Shown one piece after another: positions 44,750 to 53,706 of a stretch of DNA of 64,000 nucleotides (the first letter of the stretch is position 1; each line of letters starts with the position of its first letter). The stretch is from the NCBI GenBank assembly GCA_947628225.1, contig CANQYY010000008.1:48840-112839 (forward strand). Reading direction: 5' to 3'. The stretch comes from an uncultured Lachnospiraceae bacterium (lineage in GTDB: Bacteria > Bacillota > Clostridia > Lachnospirales > Lachnospiraceae). The notes under the pieces are model-generated. The model was given only the letters and a program-made list of their open reading frames with translations. It was not told where the DNA came from and did no database searches. Both the position numbers and the translations under genes were made by a program.

Positions 44750-45805
44750 GTGGAAGTAAGCGACTTTCAAAAGCAGTATTTACTAAAACGTCAGGATTAT
44801 GGATTGTTATATCCTTATGTAGTTTCCGAGCAGGTGACAGATATAAACTGGAACGGACGGCAGCTATGGATAGATGATTTAAAAAAGGGACGGTATATGG
44901 CGCCGGAGGTGTTATCGCCCGATTTTGTGGAGAGGTTTATTTCTCTTATAGCAAATGTATCCGGCGTCACTTTGAATCGGATGCATCCGGTTTTGGAGGC
45001 GGAAACAGAAGAACTGCGCATCAGTATTGTACATAGCTGTGTGGCGCATTCGGGAGCCGCCATTTCTTTGAGGAAAATACCGGCGCTGCGGCGGCTGGAT
45101 AAGAGGGAAATGGTGTGGAAGGGGTATTGCAGTGAAGAAATCTGCAATTTCCTGCTCCACTGTATTCAGGCGCATTGCTCCATGGCGATCTGCGGACTCC
45201 CGGGGGCGGGGAAGACAGAGCTTTTAAAGTATCTGACGAAATATATTCCGGCATCAGAACGGGTAATTACGATTGAAGATGTAATGGAAATACATTATCA
45301 GAAAATCAATCCCAATAAAGACTGTATCGAGATGAAGGTGGCTGAAAATTTTACCTATACGGATGCCATTAAGGCGAGCCTGCGGCAGCTCCCCCGGTGG
45401 ATTATCTTATCCGAGGCGCGTTCCGTCGAGGTCAGATACCTTCTGGAATGTCTGAGTACGGGAACTTACGGACTGACAACCCTCCATACGGATGATGTGA
45501 GAAATATACCCGACCGCATAAAGAATATGGCGGGAGGCAATGTGGAATTACATCGAGTTGAAAATGATGTGTACCGATTTATCGATGTAGGGATATTGGT
45601 GCGAAATGATATAGACAGCGAGGGGAAGATACAGCGATGCGTGGAGCAGATAGCGGTATTTGACCGTTCCGGGAAGGAGTGGCAGAAAATGGAGAATCAT
45701 ATCACGATGTTAGTAGAGGATGGGAGAGTAGTCAGCCGAAAACCGGGCGGAAATATTCAAAGGAAGTTTGAAAAGGCAGGAATCAGGGATGTATTTGGAG
45801 GGTAA
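44750..45805 (+). CDS. TadA/CpaF-type secretion ATPase
   Basis: A 351-residue type II/IV secretion ATPase. CGLPGAGKTELLKYL is the Walker A, RVITIEDVMEI the Asp box, RWIILSEARSVEV the Walker B, and TGTYGLTTLHTDD the His box. It would power assembly of pilins or pseudopilins. The GTG start immediately follows the TAG of the previous gene; GAAGGTGG is the ribosome site. It is shorter than classic TadA (about 450) at the N-terminus. Confidence 0.85.
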   Translation: MEVSDFQKQYLLKRQDYGLLYPYVVSEQVTDINWNGRQLWIDDLKKGRYMAPEVLSPDFVERFISLIANVSGVTLNRMHPVLEAETEELRISIVHSCVAHSGAAISLRKIPALRRLDKREMVWKGYCSEEICNFLLHCIQAHCSMAICGLPGAGKTELLKYLTKYIPASERVITIEDVMEIHYQKINPNKDCIEMKVAENFTYTDAIKASLRQLPRWIILSEARSVEVRYLLECLSTGTYGLTTLHTDDVRNIPDRIKNMAGGNVELHRVENDVYRFIDVGILVRNDIDSEGKIQRCVEQIAVFDRSGKEWQKMENHITMLVEDGRVVSRKPGGNIQRKFEKAGIRDVFGG

Positions 45806-45809
45806 CGGA

Positions 45810-47126
45810 ATGAAAGGCAGAGTGTTATTGGAAATATCAGCGATTACGTTAATAACGGCCGGCGCCTATGGCATGCTCGGGTTATGCCTGCCGGGCTGCG
45901 CTATCGTGTGGGGAACCGGGATGCTTTTACTTCCCTGGCTGGAATGCTGCCTGCGGCGCAATAACCGGGCAGAAAGGGAATATTATGAAATTACCGCCTA
46001 TATGGAGCAGATGCTTTGCTCCTACAAACGAGAGGGAAATATAAGACGGGCGGTAGAGGACTGCGCCAGCTTATTTTCGGAAAAAACTAAAATGGGGAAA
46101 ATTCTCAGGGAAATGCTCCATATGCTGAAAACCGGAGAGGGAGTGCAGGGGGCGGAAATTGTAAGAGAGGCTCTCTGCCAAATGAACGGGGCATATAATA
46201 GCCGGCGACTGGTTTTATTGCATGATTTTTTATGCAGCGTAGATAAAATGGGGGGCGAAACAGCAGAAGCGCTGGACATTTTGCTGCAGGATTTACAAAT
46301 GTGGAAGCGAAGGGTTCTGCTATACCAGAAGAAAAAGCATTTTATATGTGGAGAAAGCGTGCTGGCGGTCTTTCTGGCTCTCCTTATGTGTTTCGTATCC
46401 AGAATTTTCGTGCCCTTTGATATTCTTCCGGATTTAACCGATTCATATCTTTATCAGGGAACTACTGTTTTGATAATTGGCCTGTTGTTTTTGGCAGAAA
46501 TCATTATCCTGCATAAGATGACCGGAAGCTGGCTGGATATAAAGCAGAAGCAGACGGGTAAGGAGAAACGGCGGTTGAAAAAAGAGTTTCTGCGGTTAAA
46601 AAAGACGGCCCATGCGAGTGGGAGGAAGGGACTTTTTATCCATTTTGCTAAAAAACTATGCCGGTCAGAGGTGGAGAGAGAATTCCCTTACTGGCTCTTA
46701 TCCGTAACGCTCTACCTCCAGCAAAAAAGCGTGTATCATGCTGTGCATCAGTCCCTGCAGCAGGTAAGGGGCGTTTTCCGAGAGGAAGTAAAACAATTTC
46801 TCGCCCGGATGTATGAAGCTCCGTCTTCTCTATATCCTTACACCAATTTTTTCCGGGAGCTGGATCTGCCGGAGGTACAGACCGGCATGAAAATTTTGTA
46901 TTCTGTTAATACCAATGGGTATCAGGAAACGAGAAGACAGATCCGGTTTCTGGTGGAGCAAAATAATCTGGTAATGGATAAATGCGAGAGAAGACGTTTG
47001 GAAAACCAGCTGGCAGGGATGGGAATGCTCAAGCAGATACCGTTGACGCTTGCCTGCGGGAAAGTGGCGGCAGATATGGTGGTGCTGCTTATGATGATAC
47101 TGCGGGGATACCAGTCTATGCTATAG
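45810..47126 (+). CDS. TadB/TadC-like membrane platform protein, apparently fused
   Basis: A 438-residue inner-membrane protein. Two stretches resemble GspF domains: about 45-170 (EITAYMEQMLCSYKREGNIRRAVEDC) and about 290-400 (YWLLSVTLYLQQKSVYHAV). Paired membrane helices lie near 8-50 and 185-250 and one at the C-terminus. Classic Tad loci have separate tadB and tadC; here one protein seems to hold both. GGAGGG before ATG 45810 decides the start. This merging supports a reduced Tad-like system. Confidence 0.65.
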   Translation: MKGRVLLEISAITLITAGAYGMLGLCLPGCAIVWGTGMLLLPWLECCLRRNNRAEREYYEITAYMEQMLCSYKREGNIRRAVEDCASLFSEKTKMGKILREMLHMLKTGEGVQGAEIVREALCQMNGAYNSRRLVLLHDFLCSVDKMGGETAEALDILLQDLQMWKRRVLLYQKKKHFICGESVLAVFLALLMCFVSRIFVPFDILPDLTDSYLYQGTTVLIIGLLFLAEIIILHKMTGSWLDIKQKQTGKEKRRLKKEFLRLKKTAHASGRKGLFIHFAKKLCRSEVEREFPYWLLSVTLYLQQKSVYHAVHQSLQQVRGVFREEVKQFLARMYEAPSSLYPYTNFFRELDLPEVQTGMKILYSVNTNGYQETRRQIRFLVEQNNLVMDKCERRRLENQLAGMGMLKQIPLTLACGKVAADMVVLLMMILRGYQSML

Positions 47127-47142
47127 GGAAGGGGAGGTAAAA

Positions 47143-47262
47143 ATGAGGGAACTTTTGGAGGAATACGGAGATATTTTCGGAGTGATTTTTTTCGGGTTAT
47201 TTATTTTGCGCATATTCAGAGAACTTTTTATTTATGCGGGAGGTATCCATGATTTTTTTTAA
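47143..47262 (+). CDS. Small single-span membrane protein, 39 residues
   Basis: ATG 47143 follows GGGGAGGT by four bases. The product has an acidic start (RELLEEYGD), one hydrophobic helix (IFGVIFFGLFIL) and a basic break (RIFREL). It overlaps the next gene by 14 bases. Its place just after the platform gene, where pilin-like proteins often lie, suggests a minor structural or Flp-like component, but it lacks a clear prepilin cleavage motif. Confidence 0.5.
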   Translation: MRELLEEYGDIFGVIFFGLFILRIFRELFIYAGGIHDFF

Positions 47263-47680
47263 AGTATATGGCAGGGACAGTATTATCCTATTGGTATTCT
47301 TATTCCTGTTTTCAGGAGCTTTTCTGTTCTTTTTCCGTCAGTGGAAATCCTTTGGCATTCCGGAGGGCGGAAAGGGGGTTAGCCTTTCCGGGGAAGTTCA
47401 GGAAAAACAAAAACCGGTGCTTGTAGCATTGAACCGGCGGTTTATTCAGGGAGAGAAAATAGCAGCCAAAAAGCTGGCGTCGGCATGGGAGGAGAGCGGA
47501 CGGGATTTATCGGAATACATTCATATTTATGATAGTGCAGGGAAGGAAGTGACAGGGCTTTTTGATACCGGGACGCCGGGGAAGTATGAGCTGGAAATTG
47601 TCGTGGAGAGTCCGGCGTCCGGGTTGAAAAGCCGGAAGAAAATAACCGTGCTTGTGGATGGGAGAGTGAAGTCATCGTGA
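47249..47680 (+). CDS. Membrane-anchored protein with Ig-like fold, Tad operon
   Basis: A 143-residue protein: a membrane helix at about 12-31 (ILLVFLFLFSGAFLFFF), then an outside domain ending in TGTPGKYELEIVVESPASGLKSRKKITVLVDG, which reads like a single bacterial Ig/DUF5011-type beta domain. GGGAGG five bases before ATG 47249 fixes the start. Translational overlap on both sides (14 and 4 bases) places it firmly in the operon. Confidence 0.6.
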   Translation: MIFFKVYGRDSIILLVFLFLFSGAFLFFFRQWKSFGIPEGGKGVSLSGEVQEKQKPVLVALNRRFIQGEKIAAKKLASAWEESGRDLSEYIHIYDSAGKEVTGLFDTGTPGKYELEIVVESPASGLKSRKKITVLVDGRVKSS

Positions 47681-48009
47681 ATTTGCGCGCAATACTAAGC
47701 CATTTCATTTTGCTTATGCTGCTTATGGTTTTAATGTGGACAGGCGTTACTTATGTGTCGCAGAATATTCAGTACAGCAGCGCCAGAACATTTTACCAGA
47801 GCGTAATAAAAAGACTGGAGGAGAGCTGTTTAGACGGGCGGACCGTGGAGGAATGCAAAGAAAAGGCAAAAGAAAACGGCTATCAATTATTGGTGGAGGA
47901 TTTTTTGGATGGAGAAAATAAGGACGCCAAGGTAAGCCTGCTTTTTTCCTTTACTTTTCCCATTATACAGAAAACAAAGCAGTACCGCATTGAGGGGTAT
48001 GCCAGATAA
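47677..48009 (+). CDS. Pseudopilin/TadE-like small membrane protein
   Basis: A 110-residue protein with one N-terminal membrane helix (FILLMLLMVLMWTGVTYV) and a short outside domain with two cysteines (ESCLDGRTVEEC) that could form a disulfide. GTG start overlapping the previous stop. Size, topology and operon position resemble TadE/TadF minor pseudopilins; the sequence match is weak. Confidence 0.55.
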   Translation: MNLRAILSHFILLMLLMVLMWTGVTYVSQNIQYSSARTFYQSVIKRLEESCLDGRTVEECKEKAKENGYQLLVEDFLDGENKDAKVSLLFSFTFPIIQKTKQYRIEGYAR

Positions 48010-48032
48010 GAATAAGAAGGGAGGAAGATAAA

Positions 48033-48407
48033 ATAAAGACCATTATTGTTTCTGTCATCGGACTCAGCTCCATTTTACTTGTTATTATGATACAAACAAC
48101 AATAAATACCGCGACTGTCTGCCGGGAGGAAATCTCCGATTCCCTATCCACCGCCATGTACCAGACAATGTCGGAGGTAATAGAAAAAAACAGTTATGGA
48201 ATCCATAATAGAAATGAAATGATTGCCGCATTTTTACAGGCAATGCTGCAAAAAATAAAGACAGATATTGATTTGACTGTACGAATCCATGAGGTAAATT
48301 ACGAAACCGGGAGGATGGATATAGAGGCTATTGGGGAATACCGGCTGCCAAACCGGAGGACAAAGCGTGTTTCCGTACGGCGGCAGGTAGTGATCAGTGA
48401 AAATTAA
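48033..48407 (+). CDS. TadF-like small membrane protein, apparent ATA start
   Basis: The frame encodes a membrane helix (TIIVSVIGLSSILLVIM) before the ATG at 48087, and the proper ribosome site GGGAGG (48019-48024) is eight bases before an ATA at 48033 rather than before any ATG, GTG or TTG. From ATA the product is 124 residues, with an outside domain (VCREEISDSLSTAMYQTM) like pilin-associated proteins. Starting at 48087 would delete the helix and lack a ribosome site. Either ATA is used or an ATG has mutated, lowering expression. Confidence 0.5.
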   Translation: MKTIIVSVIGLSSILLVIMIQTTINTATVCREEISDSLSTAMYQTMSEVIEKNSYGIHNRNEMIAAFLQAMLQKIKTDIDLTVRIHEVNYETGRMDIEAIGEYRLPNRRTKRVSVRRQVVISEN

Positions 48408-48410
48408 AAG

Positions 48411-48644
48411 CCGCCGCGTGCGGAGCGAAAAACGCCATGGCGTTTTTCCGAGGGGCGCGATTCTCAGCCGCCCCATTTAGTTGCATGGTAAAGTCCGCCG
48501 CGTGCGGAGCGAAAAACGCCATGGCGTTTTTCTGAGGGGCGCGGTTCTCAGCCGCCCCTTTTTGGGTTTAATGGTAAAGTCCGCCGCGTGCGGAGCGAAA
48601 AACGCCATGGCGTTTTTCCGAGGGGCGCGATTCTCAGCCGCCCC
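48411..48644. repeat. Three tandem 64-bp palindromic repeats
   Basis: Near-identical 64-bp units lie at 48411-48474, 48495-48558 and 48581-48644, separated by 20- and 22-base linkers sharing ATGGTAAAGT. Each contains CCGCCGCGTGCGG, the palindrome GAAAAACGCCATGGCGTTTT, and an outer GGGGCG/CGCCCC stem followed by T's in the third copy. They sit between convergent genes and can act as serial terminators; the array is REP-like. Two or three base changes distinguish the copies. Confidence 0.9.
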
Positions 48645-49950
48645 TTTTTTGCCCGGCGGCGTCTTCCTGGGAGGGCAGTTTCAGGTTTATCTGCAGTTTA
48701 TCAATACGATTTCCATCGACCTGCAAAACGGTATAAGTCGCGTATTCATCTTCTGCCGTTTCGTTTACTTCCGGAAAATGCTGTAATAAATTAATGACGT
48801 GTCCGGCAATGGAATCATAATCATCGGATTCCAGAGAAAGGCCCAAGGTGTCATCAATATCATCCAGAGAGGTAGAGCCGAGTATGATATATTTCGTATC
48901 TGAGATTTTCTGTATTTCGTCTTCTTCGTCATCATCATATTCATCACGAAGCTCCCCGACGATTTCCTCTATCAAATCCTCCATGGTAATAAGCCCTGCC
49001 AGAGCGCCATATTCATCCAAAACTATTGTCATAGAAATGGAATCCCTGCGCATGTCCATAAACAGCTCCGATATGTTTTTGTACTCGTAGGTCATATAGG
49101 CGTCCCGAATCAGGGATTTAATGTCCAACGAGTCTTTGTCCCCTTTGTAAAAGACAATATCTTTGAGGTTGATAATACCGATAATATTATCTATCGTATC
49201 TTCATAAACCGGCATTCTGGCATATTTGCTTTCCGTAAATGCCGCCATCAGCTCATTATAGGAAATATCAGAACGAACCATAGCAATATCCATGCGGGGA
49301 ATCATAACGTCCTTTGCCAGAGAATCTCCAAAATCAACAATATTTGTTATCATCTGGCGCTCTTCACTCTCAATGATACCTTCCTCATGGCTGACGTCTA
49401 CAAAAGTACGCAGTTCGTCTTCGGTAATGCTGTTTTCGTTTTTTGAGTCGTCAATACGGAGAAGAAAGAGAAAAAACCGGGCAAACTGATTTACAATAAA
49501 AATAACGGGGGTAAACAGTTTGGTCAGAAAAGAAATGAAACCGGCATAGTGCAGCGACATTTTTTCAGCGTTTCTTGTCGCCAGATTTTTCGGAGTGATC
49601 TCTCCAAATATTAAAATAAGAATAGTAATGATACCGGTGGCAATACCGGCAGCAAGACTTGTGCTGTCCTCAAATCCCAGCCGATGGCAGATGGAAAAAG
49701 CGTAAGTCGTCGTAAGAGAGGAAGCCGATAGATTTACAATATTGTTGCAAATCAAAATAGCGCTGAGCATCTTGGTAGGATTCTCAATCAATGAAAGTAC
49801 CCGTCGGGCACGTTTATTCTCTTCCTCCGCCAGAGCCCGTATACGGAGTTTGTTTACCGTTGTCAGGGCCGTTTCCGCAGAGGAGAAAAAGGCGGATAAA
49901 AATAATAGTATAATAAGCGCTGTTATATTCACCGCGTCACTGGGTTCCAA
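48634..49950 (-). CDS. CNNM/CBS-domain transporter (hemolysin C-like family)
   Basis: A 438-residue membrane protein on the minus strand. The N-terminal CNNM domain has three or four helices (LIILLFLSAFFSSAETALTTV, IITILILIFGEITPKN). Two CBS domains follow (MIPRMDIAMVRSDI, DEYGALAGLITMEDLIEEI) and a C-terminal CorC_HlyC domain (SDTKYIILGSTSLDDI). Relatives move or sense magnesium. TTG start at 49950 with AGGAG upstream. Its last codons overlap the third palindromic repeat, so the protein tail is partly repeat-encoded. Confidence 0.85.
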   Translation of the reverse strand: MEPSDAVNITALIILLFLSAFFSSAETALTTVNKLRIRALAEEENKRARRVLSLIENPTKMLSAILICNNIVNLSASSLTTTYAFSICHRLGFEDSTSLAAGIATGIITILILIFGEITPKNLATRNAEKMSLHYAGFISFLTKLFTPVIFIVNQFARFFLFLLRIDDSKNENSITEDELRTFVDVSHEEGIIESEERQMITNIVDFGDSLAKDVMIPRMDIAMVRSDISYNELMAAFTESKYARMPVYEDTIDNIIGIINLKDIVFYKGDKDSLDIKSLIRDAYMTYEYKNISELFMDMRRDSISMTIVLDEYGALAGLITMEDLIEEIVGELRDEYDDDEEDEIQKISDTKYIILGSTSLDDIDDTLGLSLESDDYDSIAGHVINLLQHFPEVNETAEDEYATYTVLQVDGNRIDKLQINLKLPSQEDAAGQKRGG

Positions 49951-50087
49951 AAATCATCATCTCCTATTCTTTGAACTTATCTTAAGGTTTTTATCCTGCT
50001 ATAATTATTGTTATTCTATAATAAATGCTAAGAGGTTGTCAAGTTCGGCCCGCCCTTTACGGCGGTTAAAAGGGGAAACGCCGCTTT

Positions 50088-51698
50088 TTAGCTTAACGCC
50101 TGCCTCTTTCTTGCCATTTCATCGCTGTCCAGATACTCATCATAGGTAGTGACCTTATCAATCATGCCGTTTGGGGTAAATTCAATAATGCGGTTGGCGA
50201 TAGTCTGTATAAACTGGTGGTCCTGAGAGGTAAACAGAACAACTCCCGGGAATTTTATGAGTCCATTATTGACAGAGGTAATCGACTCCATATCCAGATG
50301 GTTTGTCGGTTCATCCAGCATAAGGACATTGGAGCCCAGCATCATCATTTTGGAAAGCATGACGCGGACTTTTTCGCCGCCGGAGAGGACATTGACTTTC
50401 TTTAAGCCGTCCTCTCCCTTAAAGAGCATGCGCCCCAAAAAACCTCTCACATAGGTGGCGTCTTTTTCCGGGGAAAAAGGCATGAGCCAGTCTACAATGG
50501 TGTCGTTGCTGTCAAAATATTTTGTATTGTCTTTCGGGAAATAGGAATTTGAGGTGGTGATTCCCCATTTATAATCTCCCTCATCCGGCTCCATCTCTCC
50601 GGAAAGAATTTGGAAAAGCGTTGTGGCGGCAATTCCGTAGGAGCCGACAAAAGCAATTTTATCATCATGCCCCACGGTAAAGGAAACATGGTCCAAAACC
50701 TTTTCGCCGTCTATCGTTTTGGAAAGGTCGGTTACAGTCAGTACTTCGTTGCCAATCTCGCGATCCGGTTTAAAATCCACATAAGGATATTTCCGGCTGG
50801 AAGGACGGAGAGTATCAAGCTCGATTTTTTCTAACGCGCGTTTGCGGGAAGTAGCCTGTTTGGATTTGGAGGCGTTGGCGCTGAAGCGCTGGATAAATTC
50901 CTGCAGCTCTTTGATTTTTTCTTCCTTTTTTTTGTTAGCTTCTTTCATCTGCCGGATCATCAGCTGGCTGGACTCATACCAGAAGTCATAATTTCCGGCA
51001 TAGATCTGCATTTTGCCATAATCCAGGTCTACCGTATGGGTGCAGACTTTATTGAGAAAATACCGGTCGTGGGATACGACGATAATCGTATTTTCAAAAT
51101 CAATTAAAAATTCTTCCAGCCACCGGATAGAGTCCAAATCCAAATGGTTCGTAGGCTCATCTAATAAAAGAATATCCGGATTGCCAAACAGAGCCCGGGC
51201 AAGGAGAACCTTAACCTTATCGGTATCCGGTAGATCGCTCATTAATTTATTATGGAGTTCCGTATCAATCCCCAGCCCGTTGAGCAGGGTGGCGGCATCT
51301 GCCTCTGCCTCCCAGCCGTTCATCGTGGCAAATTCTGCTTCCAGTTCGCTGGCGCGCATGCCATCCTCTTCGGAAAAATCCTCTTTGGCATAGATGGCGT
51401 CTTTTTCCTTCATAATATCGTATAGGCGCTGGTTGCCGGCAATTACCGTATCCAGTACAACATCAGCGTCATATTTAAAGTGATCCTGTTCCAGAACGGA
51501 CAGCCGCTGCCCGGCCCCTATGCTGACTTCTCCGCTGGTGGGCTCTAATTCGCCGGAAAGAATTTTCAGAAAAGTGGATTTTCCCGCGCCATTGGCGCCG
51601 ATTATGCCATAGCAGTTCCCTTCCGTAAATTTTATATTGACCTCTTCAAAAAGCGCCTTTTTCCCAAATCTTAAAGAAACATTACTTGCCTGTATCAT
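50088..51698 (-). CDS. ABC-F family ATPase (YkpA/YbiT-like)
   Basis: A 536-residue soluble protein with two ATPase domains. The first Walker A is GANGAGKSTFLKIL; the second is degenerate (GSYGIAATTLFQIL), lacking the usual Lys-Ser/Thr. Signatures LSGGEKVRVM (second) and LLDEPTNHLDLDS / MLDEPTNHLDMES are present, with a basic linker between. There are no membrane helices, as for translation factors of the ABC-F group. The start is ATG 51698 with AAGGATG upstream. The unusual second Walker A deserves a check against relatives. Confidence 0.85.
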   Translation of the reverse strand: MIQASNVSLRFGKKALFEEVNIKFTEGNCYGIIGANGAGKSTFLKILSGELEPTSGEVSIGAGQRLSVLEQDHFKYDADVVLDTVIAGNQRLYDIMKEKDAIYAKEDFSEEDGMRASELEAEFATMNGWEAEADAATLLNGLGIDTELHNKLMSDLPDTDKVKVLLARALFGNPDILLLDEPTNHLDLDSIRWLEEFLIDFENTIIVVSHDRYFLNKVCTHTVDLDYGKMQIYAGNYDFWYESSQLMIRQMKEANKKKEEKIKELQEFIQRFSANASKSKQATSRKRALEKIELDTLRPSSRKYPYVDFKPDREIGNEVLTVTDLSKTIDGEKVLDHVSFTVGHDDKIAFVGSYGIAATTLFQILSGEMEPDEGDYKWGITTSNSYFPKDNTKYFDSNDTIVDWLMPFSPEKDATYVRGFLGRMLFKGEDGLKKVNVLSGGEKVRVMLSKMMMLGSNVLMLDEPTNHLDMESITSVNNGLIKFPGVVLFTSQDHQFIQTIANRIIEFTPNGMIDKVTTYDEYLDSDEMARKRQALS

Positions 51699-51890
51699 AG
51701 TGACATCCTTTCTAAATTTATAGATAAACCATATAAAATGCAGAACAACTACGTTTATTTTACTAAAAATTGGCAATATTGCAAGAGTTTTTAAAATAAA
51801 TATTGTTACTTTTCTTAACTTTCGTTATAATAAAACATATGTGAAAGTATGATGGACAGGAAAACGGTATAGACAGAAGGGATGTAATAG

Positions 51891-53705
51891 ATGGCATTAT
51901 TGGAAAACATACAGATTGAGAAAGGAAGCGCATTCCCGCTCGGAGTAGCAAGGACGGGAAAAGATCAGATACAAATTACAGTCTGGAGTCCGAAAGCGGC
52001 GGATTGCCGGTTATGCATATACCGGCAGGGGAAACGGCTGGATAAAATAAAGATGTATTCCATGGAAAAAGAGGGACTGGAGGATATTTTTTCCATCCTG
52101 TTATCCGGCAAAAACATACAGAAAAAATTAGACGGGCTGGAGTATGATTTCCTTTCTGATGGGAAAAGGCTTCAGGATGTTTATGCCAGAGCTGTCAGCG
52201 GAAGGGAGAAATTTGGCAAAAAAAAGGGAAAGGTCCGGGCGCGTTTTGCTTTCCATGAATTTGACTGGAGCGGCGAAAACCGGAGAAGGCTGAAAAAAGA
52301 TGAGATGGTACTGTACCAGTGCCATGTAAGAGGTTTTACAAAGCATGCCAGTTCCGGTGTAAAGGCTCCGGGGACATTTTCCGGTTTGAGGGAAAAGATT
52401 CCCTATTTAAAAGAACTGGGAGTTAATACCCTCTTTTTATTGCCCGTTTATGAATTTAATGAACACATGGAAGATGTGAATGAAAAGGGAGAAAAAAAGA
52501 TAAATTACTGGGGATATACAAAAGATGCCTTTTATTTTGCCCCCAAGGCAGGTTATACTACGCCGGGGGAAAATGCCTGTAAGGAATTTCAACAGATGGT
52601 GTATGCCCTTCACCAAAACGGCATGAATCTGATATTGGATATGTATTTTTCAGGTCAGACGCCGGGGTTTATTTTGCAATGCCTGCGGTATTATGCCCTG
52701 TATTTTCATGTGGATGGATTCCGCATTAATCAGGATTGCATGGATATAAGCTGGTTTCACGCTGACCCGGTACTTTCCCATCTTATGCTGTTGGGGAACG
52801 GCTGGCAGGAATGCCCGGAGGAAGCCGGCGGCGGGAAGCTGTATGAGATGAATGATGGTTTTCTTGTCGATGCAAGGCGGTATCTGAAGAGTGATGAAGG
52901 ACAGGTGGGAAACTTTTATTACCGCTTCCGGGAGCAGAAACAGGGAATTGGCGTAATACATTATATCACTCAGAATAACGGATTTACGCTGCGGGATCTG
53001 ATTTCCTATGATGTAAAGCACAATGAGGCAAATGGGGAGAAAAATCAGGACGGAACGGAATATAATTACAGTTGGAATTGTGGCGTTGAGGGACCGACAA
53101 GACGAAAACCGGTACTCCGCATGAGGGAAAAGCAGGAAAAAAATGCGTTTGTCATGCTGCTGCTGGGTATGGCGGTTCCCATGCTGTTAGCCGGCGATGA
53201 ATTTGGCAACTCCCAGAAGGGCAATAATAACGCCTATTGTCAGGATAACCGTACGACCTGGCTTGACTGGAATTTATTAGAAAAAAATAAAAATACTTTC
53301 GACTTTGTAAAAAAGCTGCTTTTGTTCCGAAAAACCAATCCTTTGTACCATACCGGGAAAAATCTGACGGGCATGGACAGCAGAGGGTTAGGCGCCCCGG
53401 ATGTTTCCTGCCATGGAAGGGAGCCGTGGGAAACGGATTTCTCGTATTACAGCAGAGAATTGGGCATACTATATTACGGCAGCTATTTTGGGAAGGAAAG
53501 CCTGTATTTTGCTTTTAATTTCCACTGGGACAGCCATGAGTTTTATCTGCCTGCCGTGGATGCGGAGCAGAAGTGGAAGATTGTGCTGGATACTTCGGGA
53601 GAAAAACAAAAAGAGATCCACAATGGGAGATACCGGATGGCTCCTCGTTCTATTGCGGTATTCGAGAGTATATGTAGCCGGTCAGAAAAATCTGACCGGA
53701 AATAA
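51891..53705 (+). CDS. GlgX/isoamylase-like GH13 protein lacking the catalytic triad
   Basis: A 604-residue homologue of glycogen debranching enzyme: N-terminal CBM48-like domain (QITVWSPKAADCRLCIY), GH13 barrel and C-terminal beta domain. HNEANGEKNQDGTEYNYSWN is the GlgX-type signature. The nucleophile position in VDGFRINQD is Asn280 instead of Asp, the acid/base motif usually EPW reads GNGW (302-305), and the HDGFTL motif reads NNGFTL (362-367). Region I is also altered (LILDMYFSG). All three catalytic acids appear lost, so it is probably a glycan-binding or regulatory pseudoenzyme. Confidence 0.8.
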   Translation: MALLENIQIEKGSAFPLGVARTGKDQIQITVWSPKAADCRLCIYRQGKRLDKIKMYSMEKEGLEDIFSILLSGKNIQKKLDGLEYDFLSDGKRLQDVYARAVSGREKFGKKKGKVRARFAFHEFDWSGENRRRLKKDEMVLYQCHVRGFTKHASSGVKAPGTFSGLREKIPYLKELGVNTLFLLPVYEFNEHMEDVNEKGEKKINYWGYTKDAFYFAPKAGYTTPGENACKEFQQMVYALHQNGMNLILDMYFSGQTPGFILQCLRYYALYFHVDGFRINQDCMDISWFHADPVLSHLMLLGNGWQECPEEAGGGKLYEMNDGFLVDARRYLKSDEGQVGNFYYRFREQKQGIGVIHYITQNNGFTLRDLISYDVKHNEANGEKNQDGTEYNYSWNCGVEGPTRRKPVLRMREKQEKNAFVMLLLGMAVPMLLAGDEFGNSQKGNNNAYCQDNRTTWLDWNLLEKNKNTFDFVKKLLLFRKTNPLYHTGKNLTGMDSRGLGAPDVSCHGREPWETDFSYYSRELGILYYGSYFGKESLYFAFNFHWDSHEFYLPAVDAEQKWKIVLDTSGEKQKEIHNGRYRMAPRSIAVFESICSRSEKSDRK

Positions 53706-53706
53706 A

